From Undaria pinnatifida (lineage: Eukaryota > Sar > Phaeophyceae > Laminariales > Alariaceae), in the NCBI GenBank assembly GCA_012845835.1, contig JABAKD010000028.1:10879741-10943740 (forward strand): a stretch of DNA of 64,000 nt, given 5' to 3'. Positions 23,017 through 34,977 of this stretch are shown piece by piece. A program made the position numbers and the translations under genes. Numbering within the stretch: the stretch's first letter is position 1; each line of letters starts with the position of its first letter. The notes under the pieces are model-generated. The model saw only the letters and a list, made by a program, of their open reading frames with translations. It had not been told where the DNA came from and did no database searches.

Positions 23017-25255
23017 ATGAATCGCAAGAACGTGAAAGGAGGTAGCAAAAAGCCTCGGGTGGAAGTCGTCTTCGACCCGGACGCGAGAAAGTGAGCCCGG
23101 GGAGCGTGTGTCTCTTGTTCATAGCCAGCCCCTCACCGATGTTTGATCACCAGAATCACCAGAATCACCAGTCTCCAGTCTCCAGTCAGGCTAGAGCGTT
23201 CGGTATCACCACAGCCCTAGCCTTCAGTCCAGCGTGAGGGTTGTCTTGCTATTAAATAGCAGAGCTGGGGTTAGTTGATGGAAGACGCCTGCTACTGCTT
23301 TGTCTGGAAGCGGTCGGAAACGGGGCCCAATCTTGGCCCTCGCTCAGTAGAGGCACCCCCTGCCTAGTAGCACAATCAACACCGAGTGTAAATAGCAGAC
23401 GCAACAGCGCCACCAACCACCAGCCCCCCACGCCCAAGCCATCGTCACCACCGCCCCCACCCCTTAAGTCTAGGCTTTCCTCGTTCAAGATGAAAACGAA
23501 CACGTTGGGTAATTCGTAGTTCGTAGTTCGTAGTTCGTATCGTGCATGGCAGATAGATCTACGAGCACCACCTCCGAGTGCACCCAGAAACACGCCACAT
23601 TTGCATTACTTGCATGTACGAGTACTTGTACGAGTCCAAAGTATCTACTCCACTCCTGGTGCGTATAGTGGTATGGTAGACCCCACGTACACCGGTACTC
23701 CGCATTCAAAGTTCCAAGTTCAAGCTTGCATGCCTAATACCATAGTCTGCACTTCTTTCAGGAAGTGGCCATGGCACCCTTTGCGTTGGAAATCACACCC
23801 CGCCCTTATTACCGACGCTGTCTTTAGTGTGGGTCGGGTTAGCTGCAGGCAGGGGTTGCATTCCCAGCATGCGTCTGGAATATTTTGGCAGCTTTTGAAC
23901 ATGCGAGCTGAACACGACTACTTGTATACATCTCCCCTTTCTGCATTAATTCCCCTCTATTGCCTTTCACGCAATTTGGTGTGTGCCCCCACTTGGCGTC
24001 TATGGCTGTAGATTGATGGATTGAGCATTATGAACTACTAGGGTGAATCCGCGCTTCAAGGCTAAAGAGCGACCGCTTGATATCTACCCTGGTATTTTGA
24101 TTTGCAGCAGAAATACAGTGGATTTTGGATTCATCCGAATTAGCCAAGAGCCCACGCTCGATCTCGACTGGTACACAGATTCCTTGATTTACACCCCGTT
24201 GCCCGTGCGTTATGAAGTACGCCCGTCACACTCCATCCGCACGTTCTTGGCTGCTCTGTTGCATCTGTCCGCAACAGCGAATACCTGACCGGGTTTCACA
24301 AGCGAAAGCAGGCGAGGAGGCGGTTCGGCCTGGCTATGCAGGAGATCAAGGACCGCAAGGAGCGTCTGGAGGAACGAAAAGATGTACGTGTAGACAAAAT
24401 GTTAATATTGAGATGTGTATCATGTTAATCGTGTTTGAGAACGCGCGAACGGTGTTGCGTGCCAGTGACCTGCGCGTTATCGACGAGGTGTGATACGTAG
24501 TGCATGATACATAGATTGCTTGTCGCACCCCCCAAATCGTTCCTCTCGGCACCACCGCCGTCCCTACCGCCACCACTACCGCCGCTCCCCTCCTACAGAG
24601 ACGTGAAGCGTTGAAAGAGAGGCGAGAAGAGCTCGGCGTGCAGGAAGACCTCGATTCCTTCGACATCAAAGCCAAAGCCCGGGGGGACGCAAAGGCCAAG
24701 ACCGAAGAACAGGTGCAGGTAAACTTCGAAGACGGACACACCCAGGCCATGTTCGGCGACACCGTTACCGTTACCACCGTGGTAGGCATTCCCGACAGCG
24801 ACGACGAAGACGCGGCAGAAATGGAACGTCTCGAAAAAGAGCTCCTCCAGGAGAAGAAAAAGGCGCGCGCGGACAGGCTCGCGGCGAATGTCGGTGGCCG
24901 TGGAGTGGGGAGGGGGCGCGGTGGTGGCCGGGGGGGGGCGGGAGGCGGTCGCGGAGCAGGAGTTGGTAGTGGAAGGGGGGGCGTTGTTGCGGGGGATGCG
25001 GAGGGATCGAAGGAGGAGAGGTGGTCGCTGGCGGCGGTCTCGAAACGGTTGGCCGCGAATATGCCCGCGAAGCCGCGAAAAGGTGCGGCGAAACGAGCGG
25101 CGGCGGCGACGTCGGAGAAGGGGAAGAAGGGAAAGAAGGGAAAGAAGGGCGCGGCGGCCGCGGGGGGGGGAGCGGGGGGGTCTGCGCTTATGGACAAGGC
25201 GCGAGGGAGCATGCCGAGAACGGAGTTGACCAAGGCGAAAAAGAGGAAGCGTTGA
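23017..25255 (+). CDS. NOL12: NOL12 / RRP17 family nucleolar protein
   Basis: Three coding exons, 23017-23090, 24278-24383 and 24599-25255, close in phase to 279 codons (278 aa). The start MNRKNVKGGSKK leads to VEVVFDPDARNEYLTGFHKR, the family hallmark: a short beta-like segment, then EYLTGFHKRK (residues 26-35) and a basic helix LAMQEIKDRKERLEERK. The third exon gives RREALKERREEL and the conserved TVTVTTVVGI (115-124), followed by an acidic patch. A Gly/Ala/Arg-rich, then Lys-rich tail (KGKKGKKGKKG) suits nucleolar targeting. In yeast and animals this family (Rrp17/NOL12) works in 5' end processing of rRNA precursors for the large ribosomal subunit. It is somewhat longer than the animal protein (about 213 aa) because of the Gly-rich tail. 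Intron 1 is 1,187 bp. The end of the gene faces COQ4. Confidence 0.92.
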
Positions 25256-27953
25256 GAAGTGGAGTAGTGGCACGCTACTGCTGTGGATGAAGCTCTATTG
25301 CTGGCGCAGAACTTTTAATGGTGGCGTCGATAGAGTTCTTTTGTCCTCGCGCTCGGGTCCAGAACATGTAATCGAATTGGTGTTTTATTCCGGGGGGGAG
25401 GTCATCCCTATTTTCAATGTGAATTATATGGTGCGTGCCCCTCGTTTTGTTCGTAATGCCATTTGTACGTATCACATGAGCGGGGTGGTGGCTGCAACTT
25501 TTCTCCTGGCCGCTACTATAGTGGTCGGCGGCAGAGCGGGCGATTTTGGCATGTTACTGAATCGCCTGGGCTAAGCCCAGTCTCGACCTGAATCCCCACC
25601 TTGTCCGCCGTGGGCAGTGCGCTGCTTGGTGTGTTCCGGTGCTCTCGCGTGGTCGATGGATTGCCGAAGCTCATATCTTCAGCGCACGATATGATATAGT
25701 TAGGATACGAGATTCTAGGCCGGTGAACCTAGCGAGGTTCGCTCGCCGAATGGGGGGCTGGCGTATACGGAGTATATGCCGGATGGAGTGGTGGTTGACT
25801 TGCGTGTGTACGGGTGCTGGAACGGGGCTGCGTGCAGGTCAACCCGGGGGGTTCCCCGCACCCTCCTCGAGCGAAGGATGGCCTATGATACGAGCCTTAT
25901 GAGAAGTACGAGGCACTGGAATCCCATTAATTTAGTACCCTGCGGTCATTAAGGTATCACATGATCCCTTGTATCACACCCCCTAAAGTATACCACCTCT
26001 TCCGGTAATCAGGTGATGCTCCGTTTAATCAAATTAAAAAAGGCCAACCGTTTTACCACATGGTTACGTCGTATACCACACTCCTGAAGTATACCGCACC
26101 AGGTGATAAGTGTTTCAGAGACCAAAATGTTATCACCGGGGGTGTGATGTACACCGTCATATACGATAGTCCTCCCCGCGTACACTTCAAGTAAGCACTA
26201 CTTTTGCTGCCTTCGTATCCATTGCGTTTGGCATCGCAGGGCCAAGTGACCTTACTACTGTAGTTGAAGTGTTTATCTCTGTCTTGTTTGTGGCCACATA
26301 GCTCGGTCTCTCTAGGAGGAGGCGTCGGCACGGACAGTGACTGGTTGTGCTGGATGTAGATGACGCGGGTGGATATGACTTTTTGATACGGTAGACTCCA
26401 CCGCGTCCTCTAACCCCCAAACACACCAGATCCACTACAAAAAGTACTACATTTTTGTTAGGCGTTCCACACATTTTTGTCAGATTACCCAAATTGCGCG
26501 GCGAAGCCGCGCGGAGTGTCGTACGCTTAGCCCGGGCTACGGTCGGGGTCAAAGGTTCATGATAAAAAAAAGTGATGAAAATTTTTATGATACGATTATA
26601 AATAGAACGGTGTCATATGTCTCGAGGGGACGTCAGCAACAGCGCAAAGGACAGCTTTTTCTGCATCACATTACGTACATCACTCTACATGATTTATTGA
26701 CGGCATTTCTTTAACGATACGATTACAGCAGTATCATTCGTATATTTCTGGAGGAATCGTCGACAACAGTGCACAGATAACGAGTTGTGCGTCCGTTGCG
26801 TGGACACAAGTTCAAAAACAAGACAAAAAAAACTGAGTTTTCAACTCACGATAGGCCTTCCACTTGGAGACACAATCACAACGCGGCCAAGCAACGATTA
26901 TCCGGGCAATGGCCACATGAATTTGCATGACGCCTTCGAGGTTTTATGTTGATCCATGTTTAGGCGGCGAGAAATTATCCACGCTGTCATTGGGTCTCTC
27001 CTCGGGAAAATGGTGGTTATTGGCTTGTCGATACGAAATCCTCGTGCTGGCAGGTGGCCGAAACGATTGGGTTATGGATTATTTCACTTTCGTCCTTAGC
27101 TGAACTTATTGGATTACCAAGGTATAATCAAGCACCTGTTGATTAATCACGACTTGTTGCCTAATCGCGTAATAAAGTAACCATGCCTCGGTGATTGCAT
27201 TATGCGTACAAACAATCGCATACTTTTAGATTGATTACTTGTGGCTTGTATTGGTCGCCATCACTAGTGTAGTTTATGTTGATTATTTTCGGCTTGAGAA
27301 TAGAGACTTGGTCGAGAGCTCAGTATATCGGTATGTTCAGTATGTCTTTGGCTTGAGATTAAACATCAGTCACCAGTATACACTGGACTGCATCAGTATA
27401 CTGGGCGCGATTGTCTTGAACACAGGGATGTTATAGCCGTTGAGCAAATTATGTCAACGTTTTCAGACTTGGACGGGGATTTCTCGCCGAACTTAGCGAG
27501 CAGGACCGCGAGACTTCCCAGATGGCGGCGGGTGACATGTGCGGAGGCACCGCCGCGAGTGGCCGTCGGTTTCCTGAGCCGGAAGTTATCAGCCGCGGTA
27601 CAAAATCTGCGGTCAAGAACATTTAGCCGTCTGAGGAATAGGCAAAGCAGAAACCTAAATCCTAGAGGGAATAAGAATAAGGCAGGCGTTCATGCGCTTG
27701 TTCGAGTGGCCTGTTCGCTCCGTAGCAGTGGTCGGCGGTCTTTTGTGTGTTCTGTTGCGCTGCTGTAACAGTTCTCCTATAGGAACAGCCCCGCGTCACT
27801 ACGGGAATATATTAATATGGCTATCTTGGAAGGATCGGAGGTATATTACGGACCTATGCTAAAACTCGGATAGAAAAAACAAAAAAAACATACTCCCCGT
27901 CGAGTAGGCACTGCAACCAGTATCGTCTCGCGGGATCCTACAGTAGTCCCGGC
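25256..27953. other. Intergenic between convergent NOL12 and COQ4
   Basis: No gene recognised in 2.7 kb between two 3' ends. Around 25930-26160 there are several GTATACCAC / AGTATACC and GGTGAT(A/G)A motifs, suggesting an old repeat. The frame at 27451-27768 (plus) has no motif I know. 3' UTRs of both genes should lie at the two edges. Confidence 0.5.
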
Positions 27954-30900
27954 CTAGGCATCCCTCCTCGGCGCCACCTCGAACCCGAGCTCTCGCCTCA
28001 CCGCCTCCAATGGCTGCTCCCACCTCCTCTCGTACCACACGCACATGAGCGGCCTCCGCGTGTTCCTGCCCGCGCGTATCGCCCACGGGACGTACGTGCG
28101 GGCGAGCACTTCTCGGCTTCCCCCCCTCCTGCCCCCCCCACCGCCACCGTACTTGTGTCCCCCCTCCTTCGCGCCGGTACTGCTACCGCTACCGTTGCCT
28201 CTGCCTTCAGCGGACGGAAGGGCGAGGGGTCCGAACACTGCTCCCAGGGCGCACACCGGGAGTCCGGTCTGAATGAGCTCGAACCACTTGAGGGCCAGCT
28301 CTCCTTCCACTGTAGGAGGAAGCCCGCTCAGCACGTGCCACAGGTCGTGGACCTCGCGGTACCTGTCGGGCGTTGGGCGGAGGCATTCCCGGGGGGGGCG
28401 GGGGGGGGGGGGGGTCGCTGGGTTTTGATCTCGCATTACCGACAGCAACGGTAGTACATACATGGCGTAAGATACCTTCAATTTCATTCAGAACCGTTAC
28501 ATACCATACCGTACCAAAGCTATACCATAACAAGCCGTACCTTACAGCATACCACACCGTAACATACAACATACCACACCGTACCATACCATACCATTAC
28601 CATATGTGTTTTTTGTGCTCTACAAGAGTGGCAAAGCGAAAAAACGTGTGTGACGCGGACGGGACGCGGAAACGGTTACCGTCATCCGGAGGATCGTCTT
28701 CCGGGGAGCGATAACGATAACCTCGCTTGACGCATACGCCGTCGCCCTATTGATGGACATGTTGTAATCGCAACGTCAGCGCTGTGTTGAAGCACTCGGC
28801 GTCCGCCTTATCTCGGGTTCCCGCTCCTCCACCGCGGTTAGCGCAACCGCCCCTATTATGTTAGCGGGTGAAATATCGCGGATCTGACAACAGGGCGCGG
28901 CAGAGCGGCAGCCAGTCGCGTTTTGGACGTTACCCAGCAAACTGGTTGATAGTACAAACCAACCCCCCCGTACAGCTTTATTCCCAAGACAGTTCCCAGG
29001 CCGTCAGGGTTATGGTTAGCATTAGGGTACAAAGCAAAGTAATCCCCACCATTTTATCGAAGCTAGGCCTTGGCAACGTCTATGCAGAGCTTGTAGCAAC
29101 AGCTGCCATACCAGTAGCAGCAACCGGCCTGAAGAAAGTGCATTGAGTCGTGAATAGCAGCTTTCTCCGCGACCCTTAGTCGCTTTTAACCGTTACCGCC
29201 CTACCCTGCCCTACCCTACCCTATACCCTGCGTACCATATTGTACACAATACGTACCGTACTCTATACCCTACCTACCCTACCCTATACCCTACCCTACC
29301 CGCATGGTTGACTGGTTTCTTGCTCACCTGCGCATGACGTACGCCAGGTCCGGGTCGTCTACGAACTGTACCGCGCTGCGGCTGTCAGGCGAAAACTTGT
29401 TTCCCTCCATAAAGTCGGAGTAGCCTTTCCCGAACGTCCCATTTGGAAGAGCCTTCAGTGTTGCAACATTTTTCCGGTGCAATGGTTTTTAGGGTTTCGC
29501 GGCGGTGTTTGATGTGCTTTTTTTTCAAGCGAGTGAATGGATGAGGCCGAAGTGTTTGGCTCCTGGTGTCCAATAACGTTCGCGTGTGCGTGAAAGGCGG
29601 TGGTCTGAAACGGCCCAATCGAGTGACCCCTCCCACAAAATAAACTGGGTTGCTTGCGACTGAACTTGGCATTTGTATCATACGTACCGCAGTATGCGTT
29701 CACTGTATGTGGTGTGAGCATCAATCAGCCGGCTTGAAGTTTTTGGGTTATCGAGGTGTGATTTCGGTCCTGTCTCAACCAGATTAGCAGGATGTGAAGT
29801 TGTTTTTTGGGTTCACGGGAGCGACGCCGTTTCAACCATCATCCGCAGAGCTACGATCTTGAGGAAGATACGTACTCTCGGCAAACAAGCCACCTACGTT
29901 GCATCCACCCACGTATCGACCATAATACACATAGGGAATAAGGGTAGGACAATGTTCGCGGTAAGTTGTAGCAGTGAAAGGGCTAAGAAAGCCCTCTTCC
30001 TGCTACCGCCGACCAGGTATCCCTTTGGATGCTCGACCACCAGAGGACGGTTTCAGGAGGCACGCAGCAAACGTTCGTTCTTCACCGAGAAAACAAAACG
30101 AAGAGCCGATCTCGTGAAAAACTCTAACCCCCGCACTAATCCCGGCGTCTCTCCCACCCCAATCGCTCTCCCACAGATGCTCGCTGGTACTAGCAAATGG
30201 TGGGCTGTTACCCAATATATGCTTGGAGACGTATTCAACAGATCGATCTGAGGTAACCGGGACAACGACTACACAAAATTTGGAAATACTCTCTCAAACT
30301 ATTAAACCCAAGTGTCGGTTAAAAGAGCGTGCTGCAGTTTTCGTGTACTCACAGCAAGCGCTGCGAGGTCAACTGTAGCCCCGTTAATAACAGGTCTTGC
30401 GCGGAGAACCTCTCGCCCTTCTGGATCAGTCAGCATAGTCCTGCGGCCGACAAATCACAGCGAGGAATCGCAAAAAAGATAAATTCGCGGTGTTGTGTAC
30501 TCTTAGTTGAGACTTAGCCGGACAGAGCAGTTGCGGGGGAACCCTGGAGGGGAAGGAGGGCGGGAGGAATTTTAGGGGGGCGGAGGGAGGGGAGGGGGGG
30601 GAGGGAGGGAGGGAGGGAGGGAGGGAGGGAGGGAGAGAGAGAGAGAGAGGGAGAGAGAGAGAGGGAGAGAGAGGGAGAGAAAGGGAGAGAGGGAGGGACG
30701 GAGGGAGGGAACCGGGAGGGACGGGCTGCCTGCTGCTAGACTGTGACTTGATACAGCGGACACTCCTGACCCACAAACACTAACTCTCGCTTCCCCAATC
30801 TTGCAAAAGGAGACCCAAGCAGAGCCAAGTACCAACCTCGTATGTTCCTCGGCATGAATTGGATGACAAAGAGACGAAGATATCATTGCGTCCTTCATGT

Positions 30901-31876
30901 GGTCAATCTCATAATTAAAAAAACGGAACGAAACGAGACAACCCCGCTTGGGATATTTAAAATCGGAAATCAGCTCTAGGCTAGGTGGGCAGAGCCTCAT
31001 AAATATTTTCGAGGACGGCGCATATTACCAATAAGCGTCCGTCGAGATACCACGTAGTAGCCAGTTTTCGCTGCACGGCCTGCGGTCAAAGAAACGAGCT
31101 TGTGCTCGGTCCGATCGATCGGACACAGCAGCACGGTATCATTGTACATGATACCTGGTGCAAGGTGGCTGGTAGTAGATCAGTAAACCGTAGATTACCA
31201 GGTATTTTGTCCCTGGTATACATACAATTACTCGTTTTGTTTTCATCGAGACGCTATGATGTGAGTTTTGTTCGCCATTTTTTAGACCATGGGCTCATTT
31301 CACGGCAAATGAGCTATTGCGGGAACATCATAATCAAAATCGCCATCATCGCCGGCAAATGTACAAGGCACGATAGTGTGAGTAGATGCCTTTTTCCAAC
31401 AAGTGCCACGCGGCGTGCAGACAGTAGCACACACACCCGCCCTAGCAGGCACCCCACCTATATAGCCGCTCAAGCGCCGATCTCCCCGTCACCTCTCCCA
31501 GCGTCGCCACCATATCCGCTCGCTCGGGGGCCATCAACGCCGACACGGCCGCCCATCCAGCCATGGCCGTCCTCTGCAAGGGAGATGTTGGGAGGTGCCC
31601 ATCGTACAGCACCCTCCTAGCCGCCGGCCCCGACGCGGTTTGGCTTGCTGTTGTCGTCGAGGTGCGGTGGGAGCCGTGTCGAGGGCAAAGCGATGCGAGG
31701 GCGGGTCGGAGCAGCGACGGCCGCGTGGCGCTACTGTTGCTGCTGCTGCGCGTTATTGTTGCCGCTGTTAGCCGGGAAATGTGCGAGCTGAGTGTTGGAC
31801 CTGACGGTACGGCGCAGAGAAAACGTGAAGGGTTGCTATTTTCAGGGTTCAGAAATAAGAAATAAGAAAACTGCAT
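27954..31876 (-). CDS. COQ4: COQ4 ubiquinone biosynthesis protein, mitochondrial
   Basis: Four minus-strand coding exons, 31876-31458, 30440-30353, 29452-29328 and 28362-27954, close in phase to 347 codons (346 aa). Exon 1 has a Ser/Arg/Thr-rich leader that could be a mitochondrial transit peptide, then YDGHLPTSPLQRTAMAGW and ADMVATLGEVTG. Exon 2 has MLTDPEGREVLRARP. Exon 3 has LPNGTFGKGY and FVDDPDLAYVMR. Exon 4 has YREVHDLWHVLSGLPPTVEG with the COQ4 metal motif HDxxH-x11-E (H216, D217, H220, E232). COQ4 is a matrix-side inner-membrane protein needed for the coenzyme Q complex. This one is longer than usual (about 265 aa) because of the leader and a Gly/Ser/Lys-rich insertion near residues 255-285, before the conserved C-terminal Trp and Glu/Leu-rich end. 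The acceptor of exon 3 is weak, but phase and homology support it. Confidence 0.94.
29202..29302. repeat. CCCTA-rich repeat in COQ4 intron 3
   Basis: Runs of CCCTACCCTA interrupted by CCCTATACCCTG. It resembles degenerate telomere-type sequence but the unit is mostly five bases, so I call it only a simple repeat. Confidence 0.7.
30585..30715. repeat. (GGGA)n and (GA)n repeat in COQ4 intron 1
   Basis: Continuous GGGAGGGA and GAGAGAGA units with few interruptions. It lies 145 bp or more from the exon 2 acceptor. Confidence 0.9.
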
Positions 31877-33179
31877 ACAGAAATGGCGCCTGTATAAGGT
31901 TGTATGAAAAGGCGGCCACTCGATATAACGCGGTCAAAATCAGCTGTCACAACAGACACTGTGAATAGGGCGGTTCGCCCTATCCAGGGCGGATACCGCC
32001 TTGTTCACGACCCGTTGTCGCTTCCGCATCAGCACACAACCTCGCTCTGCTGCTGTTGTATGCGATTGACATCACACGTGCATACTGGGTTCAGAACTGA
32101 TACTGTTGTTATGCTGTACATTCGTTCTCCGAACACAAATACCCTCTCGGTGCGGCACTCCGAGTCATCCGTTGGGCGAGGCGCACATTGTACTGTACAC
32201 TAAGACGCACATCAAAAGCCCAATATTAGGCGGTCAACCGCCCCAACGTACAAAAAATCGGTGCACTACACAGCATTATACAGCCCCCACCACTGCTGTG
32301 CCTGGAATGTTGACATGCTGTACCAGATGTGTACATGAGAAATAAGAAATTGTACCTGTTAAGAAATGCCCGGTAAGAATACCCTCTAGCACCCATAGTA
32401 AGAAATAGGGCAACTGCAACTTCAGGAGTACAGCAGCCAGTACAGTGCTGCTGGACGATCGTAGTGCCGTCAGGTTCCGCCGCAGTGGTGCCATGGACCG
32501 TACCGGGCACGCCGAATCTATCACGATTTACTCCGAGAAACTGCAACCAGGAAGCATGCGTTCCGCTGATATTCATCTAGAGAGGAGACGAGGTCTTTCG
32601 GGCTGAACCTCAGACATGCGGCGGGATACGTAGCAAAATTTATCGTAGTGGATCGGAAAATTGGAATGCTTGGGGCACGACGGAGGTTCATGTCGTGATT
32701 CAAGCGGAATTTGAGGGAGACATCACTGTGGGCCTCTTACCTAAGTACATTGTCGTCGAACACCTCAAGTGGTTGATGTACAGCTTGGGTGGCTAGGCCG
32801 AAGCAAAGGTGACTACTTTTTTGGTGATCGGTCGGAAAACGCATTAAGGTTTTCCATTTACTTTCAAGGCGTTCTTGTGTTGTGCGATTTATTATCTCTC
32901 AATCGCGAAGGAGTACATTGCCTGCTGCGGGTCACGCGCGCGGTTGACAAGAAGAGAGTGAGCGGGCACGGGAAGGTTAGTTGCGTGCTGGTTTTTATCG
33001 CTTATAGTTCTCGGGTGGTGGACCAACCCATGCTATCGATTGAGAAAAGATCGATCGGATTGCAGCATCTCTCATTTGTGTCCACACCGCACCCCCCCCG
33101 TGCTCTCTCTCGGAAAGTGTGCTTCTTGTCGCAAGCAAGATCACGACGGACAACTTTGGGCGCGTTCCTGTACGTGCTG
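31877..33179. other. Intergenic upstream of COQ4, with small inverted repeats
   Basis: No gene recognised. Two short hairpin-capable motifs occur: GGGCGGTTCGCCC...GGGCGGATACCGCC near 31969-32000, and GGCGGTCAACCGCC near 32229-32242. The first few hundred bases are the likely COQ4 promoter. The frame at 32769-33182 (plus) shows no known motif. Confidence 0.5.
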
Positions 33180-33295
33180 TAGAACAGCCGAACATAACGC
33201 TAGTCCCGTGTATGATAGCACGCGTTGCCTGAATCAACGGGACATAGAGAGCACGAGATTTAATCGAAGACCTGCCTTGTCTTCTGCCCTTCTCG

Positions 33296-33330
<35 letters not shown>

Positions 33331-33880
33331 ATGCCGATCTGATCTTGCCTTCCTTTTACACGGCACCATCCCCACAACCCGCGACACCCCACAGGCAGCA
33401 AGTAGCAGTGCAGAGCCGAACATTATGCGAGTCCCTCACATAATACCATGCGTTCGTGAATCAACGCCAGAAGAGAGATCACGAGGTTTAAAATTGAAAA
33501 CCAGTATTGTTCCCTCCCTTCATCTTGCCCCAGCTGCCGATCCACTGCTGTAATCTTGCATTTGTAATCTTGCTTGTGGTTCTGTACGGCACCATCCCCA
33601 TGCAGCTCTCCCCACAACCCCCAGCAGGCAGCAAACAACAGCAGCGGCAGCAGTGTAGAGCTGATCGTAATGCGAGTCGCGCATATACCGGTAATACCAT
33701 GCGTTGCCTGAAGCAATCAACGCGATGAGAGAGAGCGCGTGATTAAGTTGAAAACCTCAGTTGTACCCTGCCTTTGTCCTCCTGCTGCCAGTCTGACCTT
33801 TCAGTCCTTCCGTACCGCGCCATCCCCGCAACCCGCAGAAGGCAGCAAGCGGCAGTCGTGCAGGCAACAGCCGCAGGTCG
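33180..33880. repeat. Tandem repeat, about 240 bp x 3
   Basis: Three diverged units starting near 33180, 33409 and 33656. Each contains a (C)GAAC/TGAT..ATGCGAGTC-type start, CATGCGTT..TGAA..ATCAACG and GCACCATCCCCACAACCC (GCGCCATCCCCGCAACCC in the third), and ends in a CAGGCAGCAA segment. The first unit also contains a (CTG)n run at about 33299-33330. Confidence 0.75.
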
Positions 33881-34977
33881 CCTGCTTTGGCCTTTGGTGG
33901 GATGGAATCGGGGGGGCGCAAGAGGGGGAGGGAAGGGGGCGACCGCGAAAGTGCGGCTGTTTCTACTGTCAATGGCAGCGGTGGTGGCGGCGGCCAGCGG
34001 CCTCGGCGGCGCAACAGATTCGCACCCGTCGCACCTGTTGACGAGGTAAGAAGATAAAAGGGTGGCAAGATACAGAGGTCCCGGGCCCGGAGCAGCCCTG
34101 AGTTGTGACTCCTGAGTCCGGAAGTTCTGGTCAGACAAGTTGCCAACAATCTCCTTGCAGTGTGCGTATGTGTGCGTATTCTTCACGATGACCCTTTTGA
34201 GGCCTCATGGATACCGACCCGAAAAGCGACGAGTGCAATCTAACCAACGTCTAGGGTACAGTAAGAGCTCACGTCAGTCAGTTCGGATATCACACCATGC
34301 TGCGTGATGCGCGCGTGTCGTGCAGCTCCTTACCTTGCCGTTCGGACGCACTCCCTACCGCAAGAGGCCAGATTGCCTCGTGTGGCCGAATTCGTCCTAT
34401 ATTCCGGCGCTCGTTGTCCCCTTCTAACCCCCAAAGCGGTGAACCGCGCGTTCTTTCTATATATACCCGTCGACGTTCAGCGCATCCGTTGCCCGTGCGT
34501 CCGTACTGACTCTTCATCCTAGAGAGACACAAGCTCCGTGGTCGCAAAGTACGAGACAGGGTGGGTCCCTTTCACACGAGTCGGCTTCAACTTCGCTCGC
34601 ATAGTCTTTGTCCACGTTGGATACGTGGCTCTTTCCCGTTCAGCTTTTCAGGATGAGAGCACATCTGATGATGATCTTCTCACTTCAGTAATGCGATTGG
34701 CGGAGAAGTTGCCGCACCAATCTTCGTCGTAGGTTCTCGACGGGAGTATGCTGGTCAATAGATGATCGTTGTGATCCTTTGTCTTGCATAGATCAGATAG
34801 AGGAACAGGGTAGCAAACGTTAGATTGGGATCGCTTTTTGGGGGGGGGGCGTGTCGCGGCCTCGTGGCCTGTTGTGGTAGCATGGGGGTGACGGGCGTCT
34901 GTCTTCTTTTGCTGTTTCCTTACTTATATAGTTTCGAAAACAAATGACGATAGCATCATCGGCTTTCCCCCCGCGCC
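33881..34977. other. Upstream region of PRPF3
   Basis: No gene recognised in the kilobase before the PRPF3 start. I looked here for an exon encoding the N-terminal PWI fold found in animal PRPF3 and did not find one. The PRPF3 promoter and 5' UTR are expected here. Confidence 0.45.

Noticed and set aside
24346-25273. Long minus-strand frames opposite NOL12 exon 3
   Set aside because: Shadows of the Lys/Ala/Gly-rich coding sequence; the plus-strand frame carries the family motifs.
29202-29302. Interstitial telomere array
   Set aside because: The unit is mainly CCCTA with irregular CCCTATACCCTG, not a regular CCCTAAA array.
33881-34977. Missing PWI-domain exon of PRPF3
   Set aside because: Searched by eye in plus-strand frames; none carries a PWI-like motif or joins convincingly to 35053.
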